64,000 bases of DNA from Xiphophorus maculatus. Its lineage: Eukaryota > Chordata > Actinopteri > Cyprinodontiformes > Poeciliidae. Position 1 is the stretch's first letter. Each line of letters opens with the position of its first letter. Below, in pieces: positions 51,946 to 63,944 of the stretch. The notes beneath the pieces were generated by a model that was not told the DNA's origin, made no database searches, and was given only the letters and a program-made list of their open reading frames with translations. Both the position numbers and the translations under genes were made by a program. The stretch lies in assembly GCF_002775205.1 (NCBI RefSeq), contig NC_036459.1:18398312-18462311 (forward strand), written 5' to 3'.

Positions 51946-53181
51946 ATGACGGTGACTTCGAGAAAACAGTACGTTGGTTTCCAGACCTGTGTACTCTTCA
52001 GACAGCCTCAATGAAGACCATGAGAAAATCCAGAGGAAACACAAAGTGCTCATGTAGCATGTTAAGGAATACCTGACGTAAGTGTTCCTGGGCTCAATCA
52101 ACGCCTAAGTGGCGATCAGCTGCAGCGGCGTCCCTGCTCTCATTTTTTTTAACCTTTCTGCAGGATAAGTAAGAGAGAGAACCAAACGAACTGTTCTTTT
52201 GTTTTCCTTGTGTTTGTTCGATTGAAGCAGCTGCGATGCAAATCGTGCCAAAAAAGCGGTGGTCTCTGTTCTGCCTGTGATTGGCTGGATGAGGACGTAC
52301 AGAGTCAGACAGTGGCTGCTGGGTGATGTGGAGTCTGGGGTCAGCACATGTCATGTTGACATTAGTCTTGCTAAAATAAGCATATTAGCTATTTTCTGTA
52401 TTTATTACCCATCTTTATCATACTGAGTGGAGTAAGCCACTGTTCGTCAACAGGCTAGTGATAGCCCACATAGCGTCAACATGCTAGTTGCTTTACATTT
52501 TAGTGGCAGACCTCATGCTAACAATATACGTTACACATTTTAGTAAATTTTTGATATATTAGTCACATTTACAATACTGAATGGAGTAACTCAGTGTAAA
52601 TCCACATGCTAGCAATACCTCACATGCTACAGACAGAATTTAAGCTAACTGTAGCATTTTAGCCCATTTTCAGCATCAAAACATTGGATTCCAACCAACC
52701 ACTTTGGCAGGCCCCTAAATATTTGTAGTTTGATTCCTGTGTATGATAGTAACTGTAACTATTTTTTATGTGACGGCAGTCTGTTCTGGGTGTCTTGGTA
52801 ATCGTCAACCTAGAGGGGATGTTGATGCAATTCAGAGAAATACCGTACCTTTGGAGGAGAGACAAACCAGAATGTGTAGGTGCTAATAGACTGTTAAAAA
52901 TAACAATTTTATATAATGCTTTGAAAAAGTACTTGCCTCCCTGCAAATTTTCTGTTTCTTTTCCTCATCTTTTTTTTTCTACATATACATCTTTGCAGGG
53001 CTTTGATGAGGAAAAAAGTACCCAAATTTCTGGCCAGTAATTCTAAAGTAGCTCCACAAAAATCAGTCATTCTGGAAAAAAAAAGAATTACTGAAAAGAA
53101 ATTTACAAAAACAATTGCAAAATCCTGGAGGATGCAATGTTCTGCTGCATAAGAACTCCTGGGCGAGTTCTTCACTTAAGG

Positions 53182-53495
53182 CTGTGGTTCCCAAAGATTC
53201 TCTAAGCCCCCCTATAGATTACAATAAAATCCCTCCCAAAAAAATCAACTGGGCACAGACATGGTTCAACCAGACATAAACCTATACACATATTTTGTTT
53301 TTAAACTCCACTGAAGTTTATTTCACACTAAAGGTTGCAACAAAACAAACTACAAACCATCTTTACCGTGAAACACTTTTGAGTAACTGTTTATTTGTTT
53401 TTTTCCCCCCATTCATCCATATAGCTTCCTGTGTCCACCCTGCAATGGCTCTGCGCCCCCTCTAGGGGGCGCGCCCCACACTTTGGGAACCACTG
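53182..53495. mobile_element. hAT-like element with perfect 8-bp target duplication
   Basis: It starts CTGTGGTTCCCAAAG and ends CTTTGGGAACCACTG. It is flanked on both sides by ACTTAAGG (53174-53181 and 53496-53503). The GC-rich right end matches the left end of 25419-25717, so this is the same family in reverse orientation. It lies in an intron of the slc26a3 pseudogene. Confidence 0.85.
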
Positions 53496-54223
53496 ACTTA
53501 AGGTCAGGCACAGGTAGATTCTACTTCAGGTTTTTCTGCTTGAGACTAAAATGTATGGTTTCATTAATTACTTTAAATTATCCAGGTTTTGAAGCAGCAA
53601 AGATTAAAGCCTTCAAACTATCACCACTATGTTTGACTGAAAGTTCTTTTTCAGGTTAGTGTCATGAAAAATGAAGAGCCTATGGTGTTTATGTGGGACA
53701 GCTACGGCTACCTGTGGATAGCTAAAATCCGTGAATACTTGAGACGTCTTCTAAATACATTTATAAGCGCCTATTTTAATAGTTCAAAATATCAAATATA
53801 TCTTACCGTAGTGATAATTCCTTAGTTCCACAGCAGGAGCTAACATTCATGGTCTTCCTTATTTTCGCTGTTTCGAGCTGCAGCCAATCAGCATTAAGGA
53901 AAACGGATGATGCTTCCGGATTGGCTGTTTTACAAATGCCAGCCAAAATGTTTGAACCTCTTTCAAAGCTTCAAAGCTACTTGTAGTATAAGGTGCAAGG
54001 CCTACTTTAAATTATCAGAGCCTTTCTACTCATATTTTTTTATTTATTTTTTATTTTTATTTATTTTATTTATTTTTTGACAGTAGTCAAGCCTGATCTG
54101 TCTAGTCAAACTGAATTCAGCTTTCCAAAAGAAAAAAAAATTGCTAATCACAATTAATTTATGATCTAAGAATTGAGCATTTACTTTTTTACATCAAGTC
54201 TGATTGTATTGTATTGAGTTGCT

Positions 54224-54242
54224 CCCCCCCCCCCCCCCCCCC
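54224..54242. repeat. Poly-C tract
   Basis: Nineteen consecutive C residues in an intron of the pseudogene. The length is prone to sequencing and assembly error. Confidence 0.9.
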
Positions 54243-55084
54243 GAAAAAATCGAATGACCTGATACATTATATTGTGACAGAAAAAAATCACAGTAGAATC
54301 TGTGAGTGGGGCATATACGTTTTCATAGCACTGTATTAGAATGTTTCATGCTGTCATTCTGGTACTGACTTGTTTTGGTGTGTGTGCAGGTGGTGTGGGT
54401 CGGAACGTGCCTGGCTGCCATCCTGCTTGGACTGGATCTTGGTCTGGCTGTGGGTTTGGGCATAGAGCTTCTGACCGTCGTCTTCAGGACTCAGTTGTAA
54501 TAATAAAATTTATTGCATCTGACATAAACGAAAAAGGAAACGTTCAGTTGTACTGAATCAGATAGAAAGGCATAAATGATGTCATAAAAACATGTGACTT
54601 CAAAGCTAATATGAGTACTGTAATAAATTGGCAGGACTCCATTGCTATTTCATGTGTAATTACATTTTATTCTATTGACATGTTGCTTAAGTTTATCACA
54701 GCCTTATCAACATGATATTATTCGTTGTTGCAATCAGGGGCACTGCCAGGAATCTTGGGCCCCATGACAAAAAATGAAATTGGCCCCCCATGCAGCTGCT
54801 GTCACAATTTTTTGAGTCTATCTGACCCATCAACAGCGTCACAATTTTAAAGGCTTGCAATGGCCTTGCTTTCTTTGGTTCAATACTGGCACAATATTTA
54901 CTGCTCATGAATTTTACATGCAGCAGTCCACATACAGTATGCAAGTAGGTTGCTTACATTTTTTCTATTAGTTTTAGCTTACTGAAATGTCTCTCCCCAC
55001 GAGCAACAGTCATAAGCAACGTGCAAAATATACATAAAGCAATCCAGATTTCTCAAAAAAATGCTAAGTAGTTGCATTTTATTC

Positions 55085-55574
55085 AAGCTGCAGTACATAA
55101 CTTTAATAAAAAATATGTTTTCTCCATATTTGTTAAAGCTGGCACCATGCCGTGACAGTTTGTTACGATACAAATAATCTGTGCAAAGATCAATCTCCTC
55201 CATCTGCTCCCTGAGCTACTATTACTGGTTAAAGTAATGCAACGTTCTGGCCAAAAACAACCAATCAGAACCAGGAGGAGGGTCTTATTGCTGTCAATCA
55301 ACCTCATTCACTCACTGCTAAATGTGCTAACGGTGGAGAAACAACTTGTCGTTATTGCTAGCAACAGCATAGCACAGAGCAATGAGAGGGAGGGAGCAGC
55401 CACATGAGATTGTGATGGACAGCATTAAAACTCTCCTGCCTCTGATTGGTTGTCTCTAGATAGTACTGGGAGAAAACAGATGAAATACATTTTTCACAGA
55501 TTATTTCTATGCCATACAGTTTGAACAAATATGTAAAAACAAGTATTTTTTATAAAAGTTACATACTGCAGCTT
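55085..55574. mobile_element. MITE-like element with terminal inverted repeats
   Basis: The left end AAGCTGCAGTACATAACTTT and the right end AAAGTTACATACTGCAGCTT are inverted copies with one extra base. About 490 bp, no transposase, GC content near neutral in the middle. It lies in an intron of the slc26a3 pseudogene. The superfamily is not assignable by eye. Confidence 0.75.
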
Positions 55575-57599
55575 TAATTTCACTTAGGAGAGGACGGGTC
55601 AGGAGGGACGTGGGTTAGAACTGCTGCTGACTGACTCATCTGTTGTTAAGTGTGGTAAAAAGGTACAAGGACATTTTTACCTTTTAAATATATGAATATA
55701 TTGGTCATTTTTTTCCTTTGTTCATAGAATGCTAGTGAAATGGAGGCAAACAGTCGTCTGAAGCTGAGCTAATTATGCTAAATGGTTGATAATCTCACAG
55801 TCTACCAACCTCTATTGGAGAAAAACTGGGTTACAAATTGACACTCGTGTTTTTTCTCTCTCTCAATTTCTCTATTTTTTTGAAATCCTGACTTTATTAT
55901 TTTTTGTGGCGGCATAGTAACCACCACAGTCATTCTTGTCTTCCACTGACTGCTGCTGACCACCATCACCGTCAAGTGCCAAGCAGGAACGAACCATTTC
56001 CTTCAGATCCAGGGGGGTTCAGGGCAAATATGGACGTCTGCTTTTTGGTCTGGGAGGAAAACATTTGATTTTTACTGATAAATACTATTTTAGAAAACAC
56101 AATATGATTAATTTTGTAATTGACAGGGCCCCTTTATTTTTTTTATTTCTATGACAAAAATTAAATAAAATCAATTCATTGTGGAGAGCCTTGATGGATG
56201 TGGAGCAAAAAAACTGACATAAACTGCTTTCATTAGATCAAGATCTGATGAAAAATTAAAGCTCATCAGCAGATTTGAATAGTGGAGGAAATTTATTAAT
56301 TATATTATTAGTGTGTAGTCTAAGGGCTGTTTTTTGAACAACTGCTGTTTCTCTTTAGCCCCCGCTGTTCCATTTTGGCCAATCTCCCAGGTACAGACCT
56401 GTACAGAGATCAGAAGGATTATCCTCTGGTGAGTCGGTGAAATAAAGTAAAACACACTACGTCCATACAATCACTTCATGTCCATCATCCGTCCTTCCTC
56501 ATGTATGTGAACCAAAAGGAGTAAAAATCTTCCGGATACCTTCGCCCATCTTCTTTGCCAACATCGAGTTCCTCAGGAACAAGCTTGTAGAAGCTGTACG
56601 TATAAAATGATGCTGCTTTCATCTCTTTTTGTCTCGGCTTAAATAAGGGAGCACAAAATGATCACACTGTGTTCCAGGTTGGGTTCGACCCTCTCAGAGT
56701 TTTACGGAAGAGGAACAAAACGCTCTGAAAAATCAAGAAGCTCCTACAGAAACGGGGTCATGGCATCACAGAGGTGGGACCTTATTCTAGTTAGAGAGTA
56801 TGTAAAAAAATAAAATAAAAATAATAACCCTGCTGGTGTTTTCTTGTTTTTGGTCCCTCCTTGTATATTTGCCCACAGCTTTACACAGTTGAACAGAGTA
56901 CAACTACAAAGGTTAATGTGTTTTATTAGGATTTTATGTGGCAGATCAACACAAAGTAGTGCTTAAATCTGAAGTGGACGGGTAATCAGACATGAAGTTA
57001 ATAGTTGTTGTTTAAATAAATATCTGAAAAGTGGAACATTGATTCAGGCCACTTTACTCTCACACCTCTGAATAAAATTCAGAGTAATCAACTCCCTTCA
57101 GAGGTTGGCACATTTGGCACAAACCTACTAACCTAACCGGACAGGTCAGGGAAGGAGACCATTAATCAAGAGGACCATAGTAACAATGGAGGAGCTGCAG
57201 AGAGTCACAGCTCAGGTAGCAGACTCTCCACTAAGGATGCAATATCCACTGGCGATCACATATCACTGACTTCTTTACTTTGACTCTAGTTCAGTGTTTA
57301 ATACCATCACCCTGCAGAGACTTGGATTGAACATCACTTGATGTCTCAGAAGTCTGGACTTTCTGACAAAGATACTTCAGTATGCTCATGTTGGAAAATA
57401 CACCTCCACCAGTGGAGCTCCTCAAGGTCGTGTTCTCAGTCCTCCGTCATTTACTCTGTTGACACAAGACTGCGTTTTCAGATATGAGGGGAATCTAGTC
57501 ACTAAGTTTGCAGAATGCACCACATTGTAATAAAAACACCTCTACTGGCTCTGAACACACAGCCAGAGCTTCAAAGGAATAGTTAGATCAAAGCATATC

Positions 57600-57740
57600 T
57601 ATATGTTAGGATGGTCCAGTCAAAGTCCAGACCTAAACCTGATTGAGAATCTGTGGCAAACTGATTCCCACAGTCACATTCTAAACAAACTGAGCCTGAG
57701 CTGGTTAGTAAAGAATGAACAAATATTTCCATCTCTAGAT
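57600..57740 (+). mobile_element. Tc1-like transposase remnant
   Basis: GATGGTCCAGTCAAAGTCC and the following sequence encode a worn WSSQSPDLNLIENLWQ, the Tc1 core wording. A short fragment in an intron of the slc26a3 pseudogene; related to the fragment at 46935-47235. Confidence 0.6.
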
Positions 57741-60145
57741 GTGCAGACATGGTAGAGAAGCTGGGAGTGAACAATATGATTTTATTTTCACTGGAAAAAA
57801 AAAACTTGACCATTTGCTCTAATCGGTTACATAAAATCCCAAGAAAATGCATAGAATTTTGCTATAACATGCGAAAATGTGGCAATGTGAACGTTGTGTC
57901 TTTAATTTTACTTTCTACTTTGTGCAACAGAAAGGCTTAGAGAATTTGTTCCGGACTGCAACCGATGACCCTGAAGTGAACACGGAGGGTCTGCAGCTGC
58001 CAGCCGATCTGAAGGAGCTTCTGTTTCAGATGAACTGGAGCGCCGAGCTTCCGTCGGAGTTCAGCGTTCCCACAGTGAACCTCCACAGTCTGATCTTGGA
58101 CTTCTCTGCTGTTTCCTTCTTGGACATTTCTGCGATGAAAGGACTCAAAATGGTAAAACAGCAAATCCGCCCGCAGTCACATAAATCCACACGAGGGCCT
58201 TCAATCACAGAATGATCTTGGGTGATTGTGACTCATATTTTTCCTCTATTTTGTGTTTATCCACAAAATAGAGCCTTTTTGAGAACTGACTGCAGGGAAC
58301 TAAAAAGAGTCTGGGGAGTTTTGCATATTTAATTTTTTTTCTGATTTAGAGCTACTTGTTACCAGCCTGCAGCTCAGGCTCCATCATGCCAGAAAATACT
58401 CAGATCATCCTAAGTTGTTGCTGAATTTTTGGGAGAAGTTGCACTGAGGGACTGGTTTGATGTTTTCTTCATGGTGGTGAACGTTGAGCATGCTCTGCTC
58501 TGGTAACATGATACTGTGGTAACCTACCAAACCAGAGGCTGTCCTGATGCTTTCTGGGCTCACATAGAAGGTCTTGATGATGCAGAAAATCATCCTTTTA
58601 TATCTTTCATCCTATTCAGTCATTTCTCTCCTGAATGCCCAGTTTGCTGAAAAACGATGATGGCTTCATGCTTTTATTTGGATGTAAACACAACTAACAG
58701 AAGACAATAATATTAAGCACATCTGTCCTTTCACAGCCGTTATATTTTAAAGCTTCACATGTTATTCTCTCTTCAGGCGCTTAAGGAGTTTACACACGTT
58801 GATGTGGACGTTTATATAGTTTCATGTGACGGTGAGTTTAATTCAGTCCCTTTGAGGATTTTTCTCATTGTGTAAAAAAAAAAGTCTACCAGTCAGATGT
58901 TAAGACAGCTGAAAGTTGCTGAAGTTATACTCCAAACCTGAAAGTGACGCATAACACAATGGCCACTCGAGACAAAAGTAAGGATAGCAATACCTGCGTC
59001 TCAAGTTGGAGTTCTTAAAGTGACGACTTAAGTGATGAGTTATGAAGTTTGGAGGCGGAGAGCCACAGCTTAGAGATCCAACAAACCAGAACCCTATGGA
59101 GGAACTTACAAGCACTTTACCACAGTGGTGAATTACAACAAGAACTGTCATTTATAACACAACAAGGTTACAGATGGACAGAAGCTCTGCTCCAAATTGA
59201 CCAATGCTGGTCAATTGACCATGCATCATCAGATGTTTACATCATCAGAGTGATGTAAACATCACTAGCCTGATGTTTACAGGCTAGTGTCAGAATGTTT
59301 CTTCGATAAGTGAATTTCCAGCCTACTCTACTTTAACCATCCATGTAAAGCAAGTCTCACTTTTAGCCTTGAGTGTTTAAATAAGTTAATGTAGCTGGTT
59401 AAATATTATTCCCAGAACATTGTCTGTCACGTTTCTGTCTGTGGTTAGTTTTCTAGCATCTTGTTTGACTTGAAAAACTTAAAAAGTGAAATATGTAAAC
59501 ACTCCTTAATCACAGTGAGTCCTGATGATGTATTATTATCCTTACATGGCATTTACTTCCTGTTTTTATGAAAGAGGTCTCTGGTTATTTGTTGCCATAA
59601 AGTGCCCTTAACGTTACATATCTAGTTCGAAAAACAAAAGAGAAGCTGCTGAGGGTTTGGTAAAATTGTCTGAAAACTTCAGACACATCCATGCATTTAT
59701 TGTTTACTTGTATCAACAGCCCTCATCATGGAGAAACTGCACAGCTGCATGTTCTTTGATGATGAGATTCGGACGTCCATGCTCTTCCTAACTCTACATG
59801 ATGCCATGCTGGATGTGCTGGAAAAACATAAAGACAACAGCACTGGCAGTGTGGTGAGAAAGAAATAAATGCAATTTGCTGATATATTACTACTTGATGT
59901 ACCATAGAACATGTTTAAAAATTAAAATGAGTGATATCTACCATCTTAAAGAGAAATGCCTAGTTGTGTTACAGGTGAAAGTATTTGGTCCACATGGGGT
60001 CAAGCGACGTGTTGGAGGAAGTTGCCAAATCATCCAACAGTCAACAGGAACGTTGGATGCTGCGTCTGGTACCAGCATATGTCCAAATAGAACCATGGTG
60101 GATCTATTCTGGATCAGATCAACTGATGGAGAAAAGCAATGATGC

Positions 60146-60224
60146 ATAGCATGATGCTGACAACATAGCATGATGCTGACAACATAGCATGATGCTGACA
60201 ACATCATAGGATGATGTTGGCAAC
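60146..60224. repeat. 19-bp tandem repeat
   Basis: The unit ATAGCATGATGCTGACAAC occurs three times in perfect tandem (from 60146, 60165 and 60184), then once in diverged form. It lies in the last intron of the slc26a3 pseudogene. Confidence 0.9.
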
Positions 60225-60698
60225 TTAAAGTTTTCTCCCACAGGAAATGTGTTATTTTAAAGTACCATTCAATCTCTATTTTTGTTTTAAAATTAAGAAA
60301 AACTTAAACATTTCCTATTGGTTGTTTATATTTGCAGAAATTGTTAAAAAAAAACCCAGAGAACATACAATTCTTAAAAAAACAAAACTCACACCTCATA
60401 TTAATTCACAGCTTCGTTTTGCCACATAAAATCCCAACCAGCTGTGAGTTTGTGGTTGAACCTGTAAGAAACTGTAAACTTTTCATTTTCTGTTGTCTTT
60501 GCAGTTGAAAGACACCAAACTGTAGAGGAACAACCTGGAAAATCAACTCATGGAGAAACTACCCAGGAATAGTTCAAGCAACATGTTAATATTTCAGTCC
60601 AGTCATTGACTGTGTTACTGCTGTACATTTGGAATTTCACTCGTCATTATAAGTAATTTGATTTCATCCCATAAGTATGTTTTTCTATAATTCACTGC

Positions 60699-60704
60699 AA
60701 TAAA
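60699..60704 (+). terminator. Polyadenylation signal of the slc26a3 pseudogene
   Basis: AATAAA 174 bp after the conserved stop codon at 60523-60525, followed by a T-rich stretch. Probably the ancestral signal of this copy. Confidence 0.5.
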
Positions 60705-61515
60705 GTTTGAATTTTAGGTATCAGATGATACCTGGAAATATTTGAATTATTTTGTGTTATTTAACCTTTATTATCCCAGGTAAAATGTTCATTTTCAACA
60801 TGAACCTGTTCAGGAAGAATCAAACAAAAAATACAATCATGTTCATATCGACTAAATATGCTGAAAACACACAACTGGTTTTAAAAGCAGGTGCATTTAT
60901 CACAAATATGGATCTTACTGATTCGATAAAAGTTGATACTTAAGTACTGAATGTACTGAGTTTTGTTTTTTCAAATTTGTTCCTGCAAAATGAAACCTAA
61001 TTTATTAATTTATTCAATGAGTGTTGCTGGAAATAGAGTGAGCCAAGATAGGAAGGGGTTTTGTCAATGATATTTTTATGAATTTGTATCAGTTTATTCA
61101 TCTGCATGAATGGAGTAATAGCTACAAGTTCACAAATATCACAAATTAGTCATGGAGTAATTGTGTTAAAATAGGGTTAGAATAAAAAATCTCCAGTTTA
61201 ATTTTTTTATTTCACTTTTTCTTTAGTTACAAAAGAAAATATTTTCAAAAACTTTTTGTTATTCCCTTTTATGAGTTGAGTTGTAAAACAAGATGGCTGC
61301 CCTGGGTGTGGTGACATCATCCAACTATGAAAACTGAATGAATTATGAAAAACAAAATCCAAATTTTCTTAAAATCAAATCTTCAAAAAAAGTTATCAAT
61401 AAAATGTATTTATCGCCCAGCACTATGTTTAAATATTAAACTATGAACCTAATACAGGAGACGATTTCATTAAATTACCATCAAACAAACAGGAGAAAAC
61501 ATCTGCTGTTATAAA
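60705..61515. other. Intergenic spacer between convergent 3' ends
   Basis: AT-rich DNA without a gene, separating the slc26a3 pseudogene (plus) from cbll1 (minus). No conserved motif stood out. Confidence 0.6.
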
Positions 61516-61521
61516 TTTATT
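61516..61521 (-). terminator. Candidate cbll1 polyadenylation signal
   Basis: AATAAA on the minus strand (TTTATT on plus), about 240 bp after the cbll1 stop codon; the first good signal downstream. Confidence 0.5.
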
Positions 61522-61759
61522 GAATCGCTTTAACATATGTTAATGTAGGTGACATCAATCGACATATATACAGATTTTTAACATGTCATTAAAAAAACTG
61601 AAATCCATCTTTTCTCAGGGTCTGTAATCTGTTCAGTGTGGAGCTGAGCTCAGCGTGTGGAACAGATTCCTCCCGTCACCCAGAGCCTCACTAACAACAC
61701 TCACACTAGCTATGAAAATGAAATGACACTGACTGTTACCCTGGCAACCAGCTGGCAGC

Positions 61760-63944
61760 TTACTGGTAGTACGGCCTGTAGCGGCTCTGGTCTGGGTGGT
61801 GCGGCCCTGGCATTTGACCCTGGGGCGGGGGCCCCTGCATCCGGGGCGGCGGCCCTCTTGGGGCGGGCCACATGCCGGGGCTCAGACCCCCCGGCTGGCT
61901 GAAGGGGGGGCTCAGGGTGCCCTGGTCCTCAGGGAACTGCTGCATGGAGGAGGGGTTATAATGATGTGGTGGGGGGGCGTTAACAGGGGGTCCGCTGTGC
62001 TGCGGTGGAGGTCCTGGGGGCGGGTGGTTGATATAAGGGGGGATCTGGCCCATGATGTGCCCAGGTGGGGGGGTGATGGGTGGGGGAGCTGCTGACATTG
62101 GGGGTGGTGGGGCCTGGTTGTAAACCATGTGTGGGGTCCCAGAGGCCTGGGCGGGATGCTGCATGGGATGGTTGATGGGCGGAGGGGGAGGAGGAGGGCC
62201 AAAGTTATGCTGTGGTGGCGCCATCATGTGGTGGGAGTGCGACACCACAGGTGGCTGACCGGGGTAGTCCCCGGGGTGGTGGTGGGGGGGCTGGCCGGGG
62301 CCGGGCCCCGCAGGGTGGGGGTCCCGGGACGACGAGTCATCGTGGATGGGCACCGTGATGAGGTTGCTGTGTTTGCGGGTGGTTACCGTGGAGATACGGA
62401 AGGTCTCGGGCCCCAGCGGGGACGGCGGCGGGCCGTCGTGGGGACTGGGTGGTGGTGGCTGGCTGTAGGGCGGCAGCGGCGCCGGCAGGTGGACGTGGCT
62501 CTTCGGGATGTGGGGCGGCGGCACGCGGAAGCGCTCCGGCACCTCGGGCGGCGGCAGGTGAACGGGGTCTTGGCGAGACGACTTGGACGCCCTCATGTGG
62601 CGGTGGTTGACGTGGGCCTGCAGGTCGCGCTGGGACAGGTAGGTGCGCTTACATCCCGACACGATGCTGCACATGAAGAGCGAGCCGCGCTGGCACTGCT
62701 CGATACGCTGCACCGGCTCCGTGCAGCTGTACATGTTCAGCCTGGGAACACACACACACACACACACACACACACAGCAGAGATGAGCTATGTCACTCAG
62801 GCCAGGGACTCGACTCAAGTCAGGAAATGGTGCCTCACCCTGGACACATCTTCTCTCCTTTCTTCTCGTGCAGCAGAGCGCAGTCATAGCAGAAGACATG
62901 CTTACAGGGAATCTGAGACGTTAGAGAGGAGAGTCACAACAGACAACAACTCATTCATTTTAATCGATTCAAAAAATATAACTATGATTATTATTATTAT
63001 TAACCCCAGAGTGGTCAATTTTAAATAGTTTTTACTATTCAGACTCCTGCTACCAAGCCTAACAATAAAAATTTGATTGGACATATGGCTGAAAAACTTA
63101 CACCAGCGTTCTTTATCAGTCGATGTTATTGTTTCTTTTTTTGGTTTTATATATTAGAAATAATGACAACCCTGACCATCTTCTTCATGAGACTGTCTTC
63201 AGTCAGAGGTTTCTTCAACTGCAATGTAGTACAGACTGCTGCAGGAGACATTACCTGCCCACAACTGTTACTATCTACAATGACTGAAGAATCTTGACTT
63301 AATATGAATTATGATGACATTTATTTTCCCTTTGGGATTAATAAAGTATTATTGAATTTGAATGATCTCTCCTGGTTCTGTTTTTTATTGTCAAGCAGCT
63401 ATGAGGCAGTGGTGAAAAATTAAACTGCTCCTGCGTTAGTTACTCAACTGGTTGTTGCTAGGCAACCAAAGATAGAGTTAGTTGATGGGCTCACCTTGCT
63501 AAGCTAACTGTGAAAATAAGGGAAAAGGACCTTAGATCATTTATCCAGGCAGAAATGTGGGAACTGTATCACTTTGTGTAAATAAGGGACGTATGAATCT
63601 GACTTTTCAATAAAACGACTGAACTAAAATGACTTTCTGATCCCATTCTCATCTTTATATTGCATACCATCCGTCCGTACAGCTGAATGGGGAGACCGCA
63701 TTTGTCACAGAAGTGAATCGGGACTCCATCTCTTTCACCGATCAAGTTCAACTGTTGGCAAAGTGACAAACATGTGAAAATGAGCTTTAGTATCAAATAA
63801 CAGGATCGATGCTATAACTGGTCTACAGGCAACGCACCTTATAGTCCCAAAAAAGCGGCTGTGGAAATCTCCTCTGACTCCCGAACACATCGCCAGCTTT
63901 AGTGCAACAGTCAAAGCGCTCCTCTTGCTTGAAGTTGAATTTAT
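61760..63944 (-). CDS. cbll1: CBLL1/Hakai E3 ubiquitin ligase (5' exons outside window)
   Basis: RING-type E3 ligase that binds tyrosine-phosphorylated E-cadherin and is also a part of the m6A writer complex. Four exons in transcript order: 63944-63838, 63751-63668, 62912-62839, 62741-61760, in phase, about 414 residues (human about 490, so roughly 75 N-terminal residues are missing beyond the edge). Seen: [20 protein letters not shown], then the RING with [30 protein letters not shown] and EKMCPG; then the HYB-type segment [16 protein letters not shown] with [20 protein letters not shown]; a long Pro/His-rich tail with [11 protein letters not shown]; and the family C-terminus [13 protein letters not shown] minus-strand ATG at 62899 inside the RING exon is not the start. 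Convergent with slc26a3, as in human. Confidence 0.95.
62749..62776. repeat. (CA)n microsatellite in cbll1 intron
   Basis: Fourteen CA units a few bases upstream of the 3' splice site of the last cbll1 exon. On the sense strand it forms a (TG)n run right before the acceptor, in place of an ordinary polypyrimidine tract. Confidence 0.9.
63318..63362 (+). mobile_element. LINE/SINE 3'-tail fragment in cbll1 intron
   Basis: CCCTTTGGGATTAATAAAGT followed by ATT repeats, a common fish non-LTR 3' tail; complementary to the motif at 50500-50545. Confidence 0.45.

Larger units (their letters stand above)
51946..60525 (+). pseudogene. Tandem slc26a3 paralogue, inactivated
   Basis: A second SLC26A3-like copy. 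Homologous exons: about 51946-52077, 52231-52348, 52780-52875, 54390-54496, 56359-56428, about 56500-56595, 56678-56773, 57931-58152, 58777-58831, 59720-59853, 60505-60525. Lesions: an extra base near 51976 (YV, then the frame is lost before RPVYSSDSLNEDH); TAG at 52055-52057 where the intact copy has Asp; homology stops at 52348 inside exon 2 and resumes only at 52780 with the equivalent of exon 11, so exons 3-10 (most of the membrane domain) are gone; no AG acceptor before the exon at about 56500; TGA at 56726-56728 (Ser in the intact copy). The STAS exons are open ([20 protein letters not shown]) and the C-terminus DTKL is still a PDZ-type ligand. Probably the remnant of a fish slc26a3 tandem duplicate. 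A transcript starting inside and making only the STAS part cannot be excluded. Confidence 0.9.

Noticed and set aside
62129..63028. 299-codon plus-strand ORF
   Set aside because: Antisense shadow of the Pro-rich last exon of cbll1 (GC-rich, few stops), running on across a CA repeat and introns.
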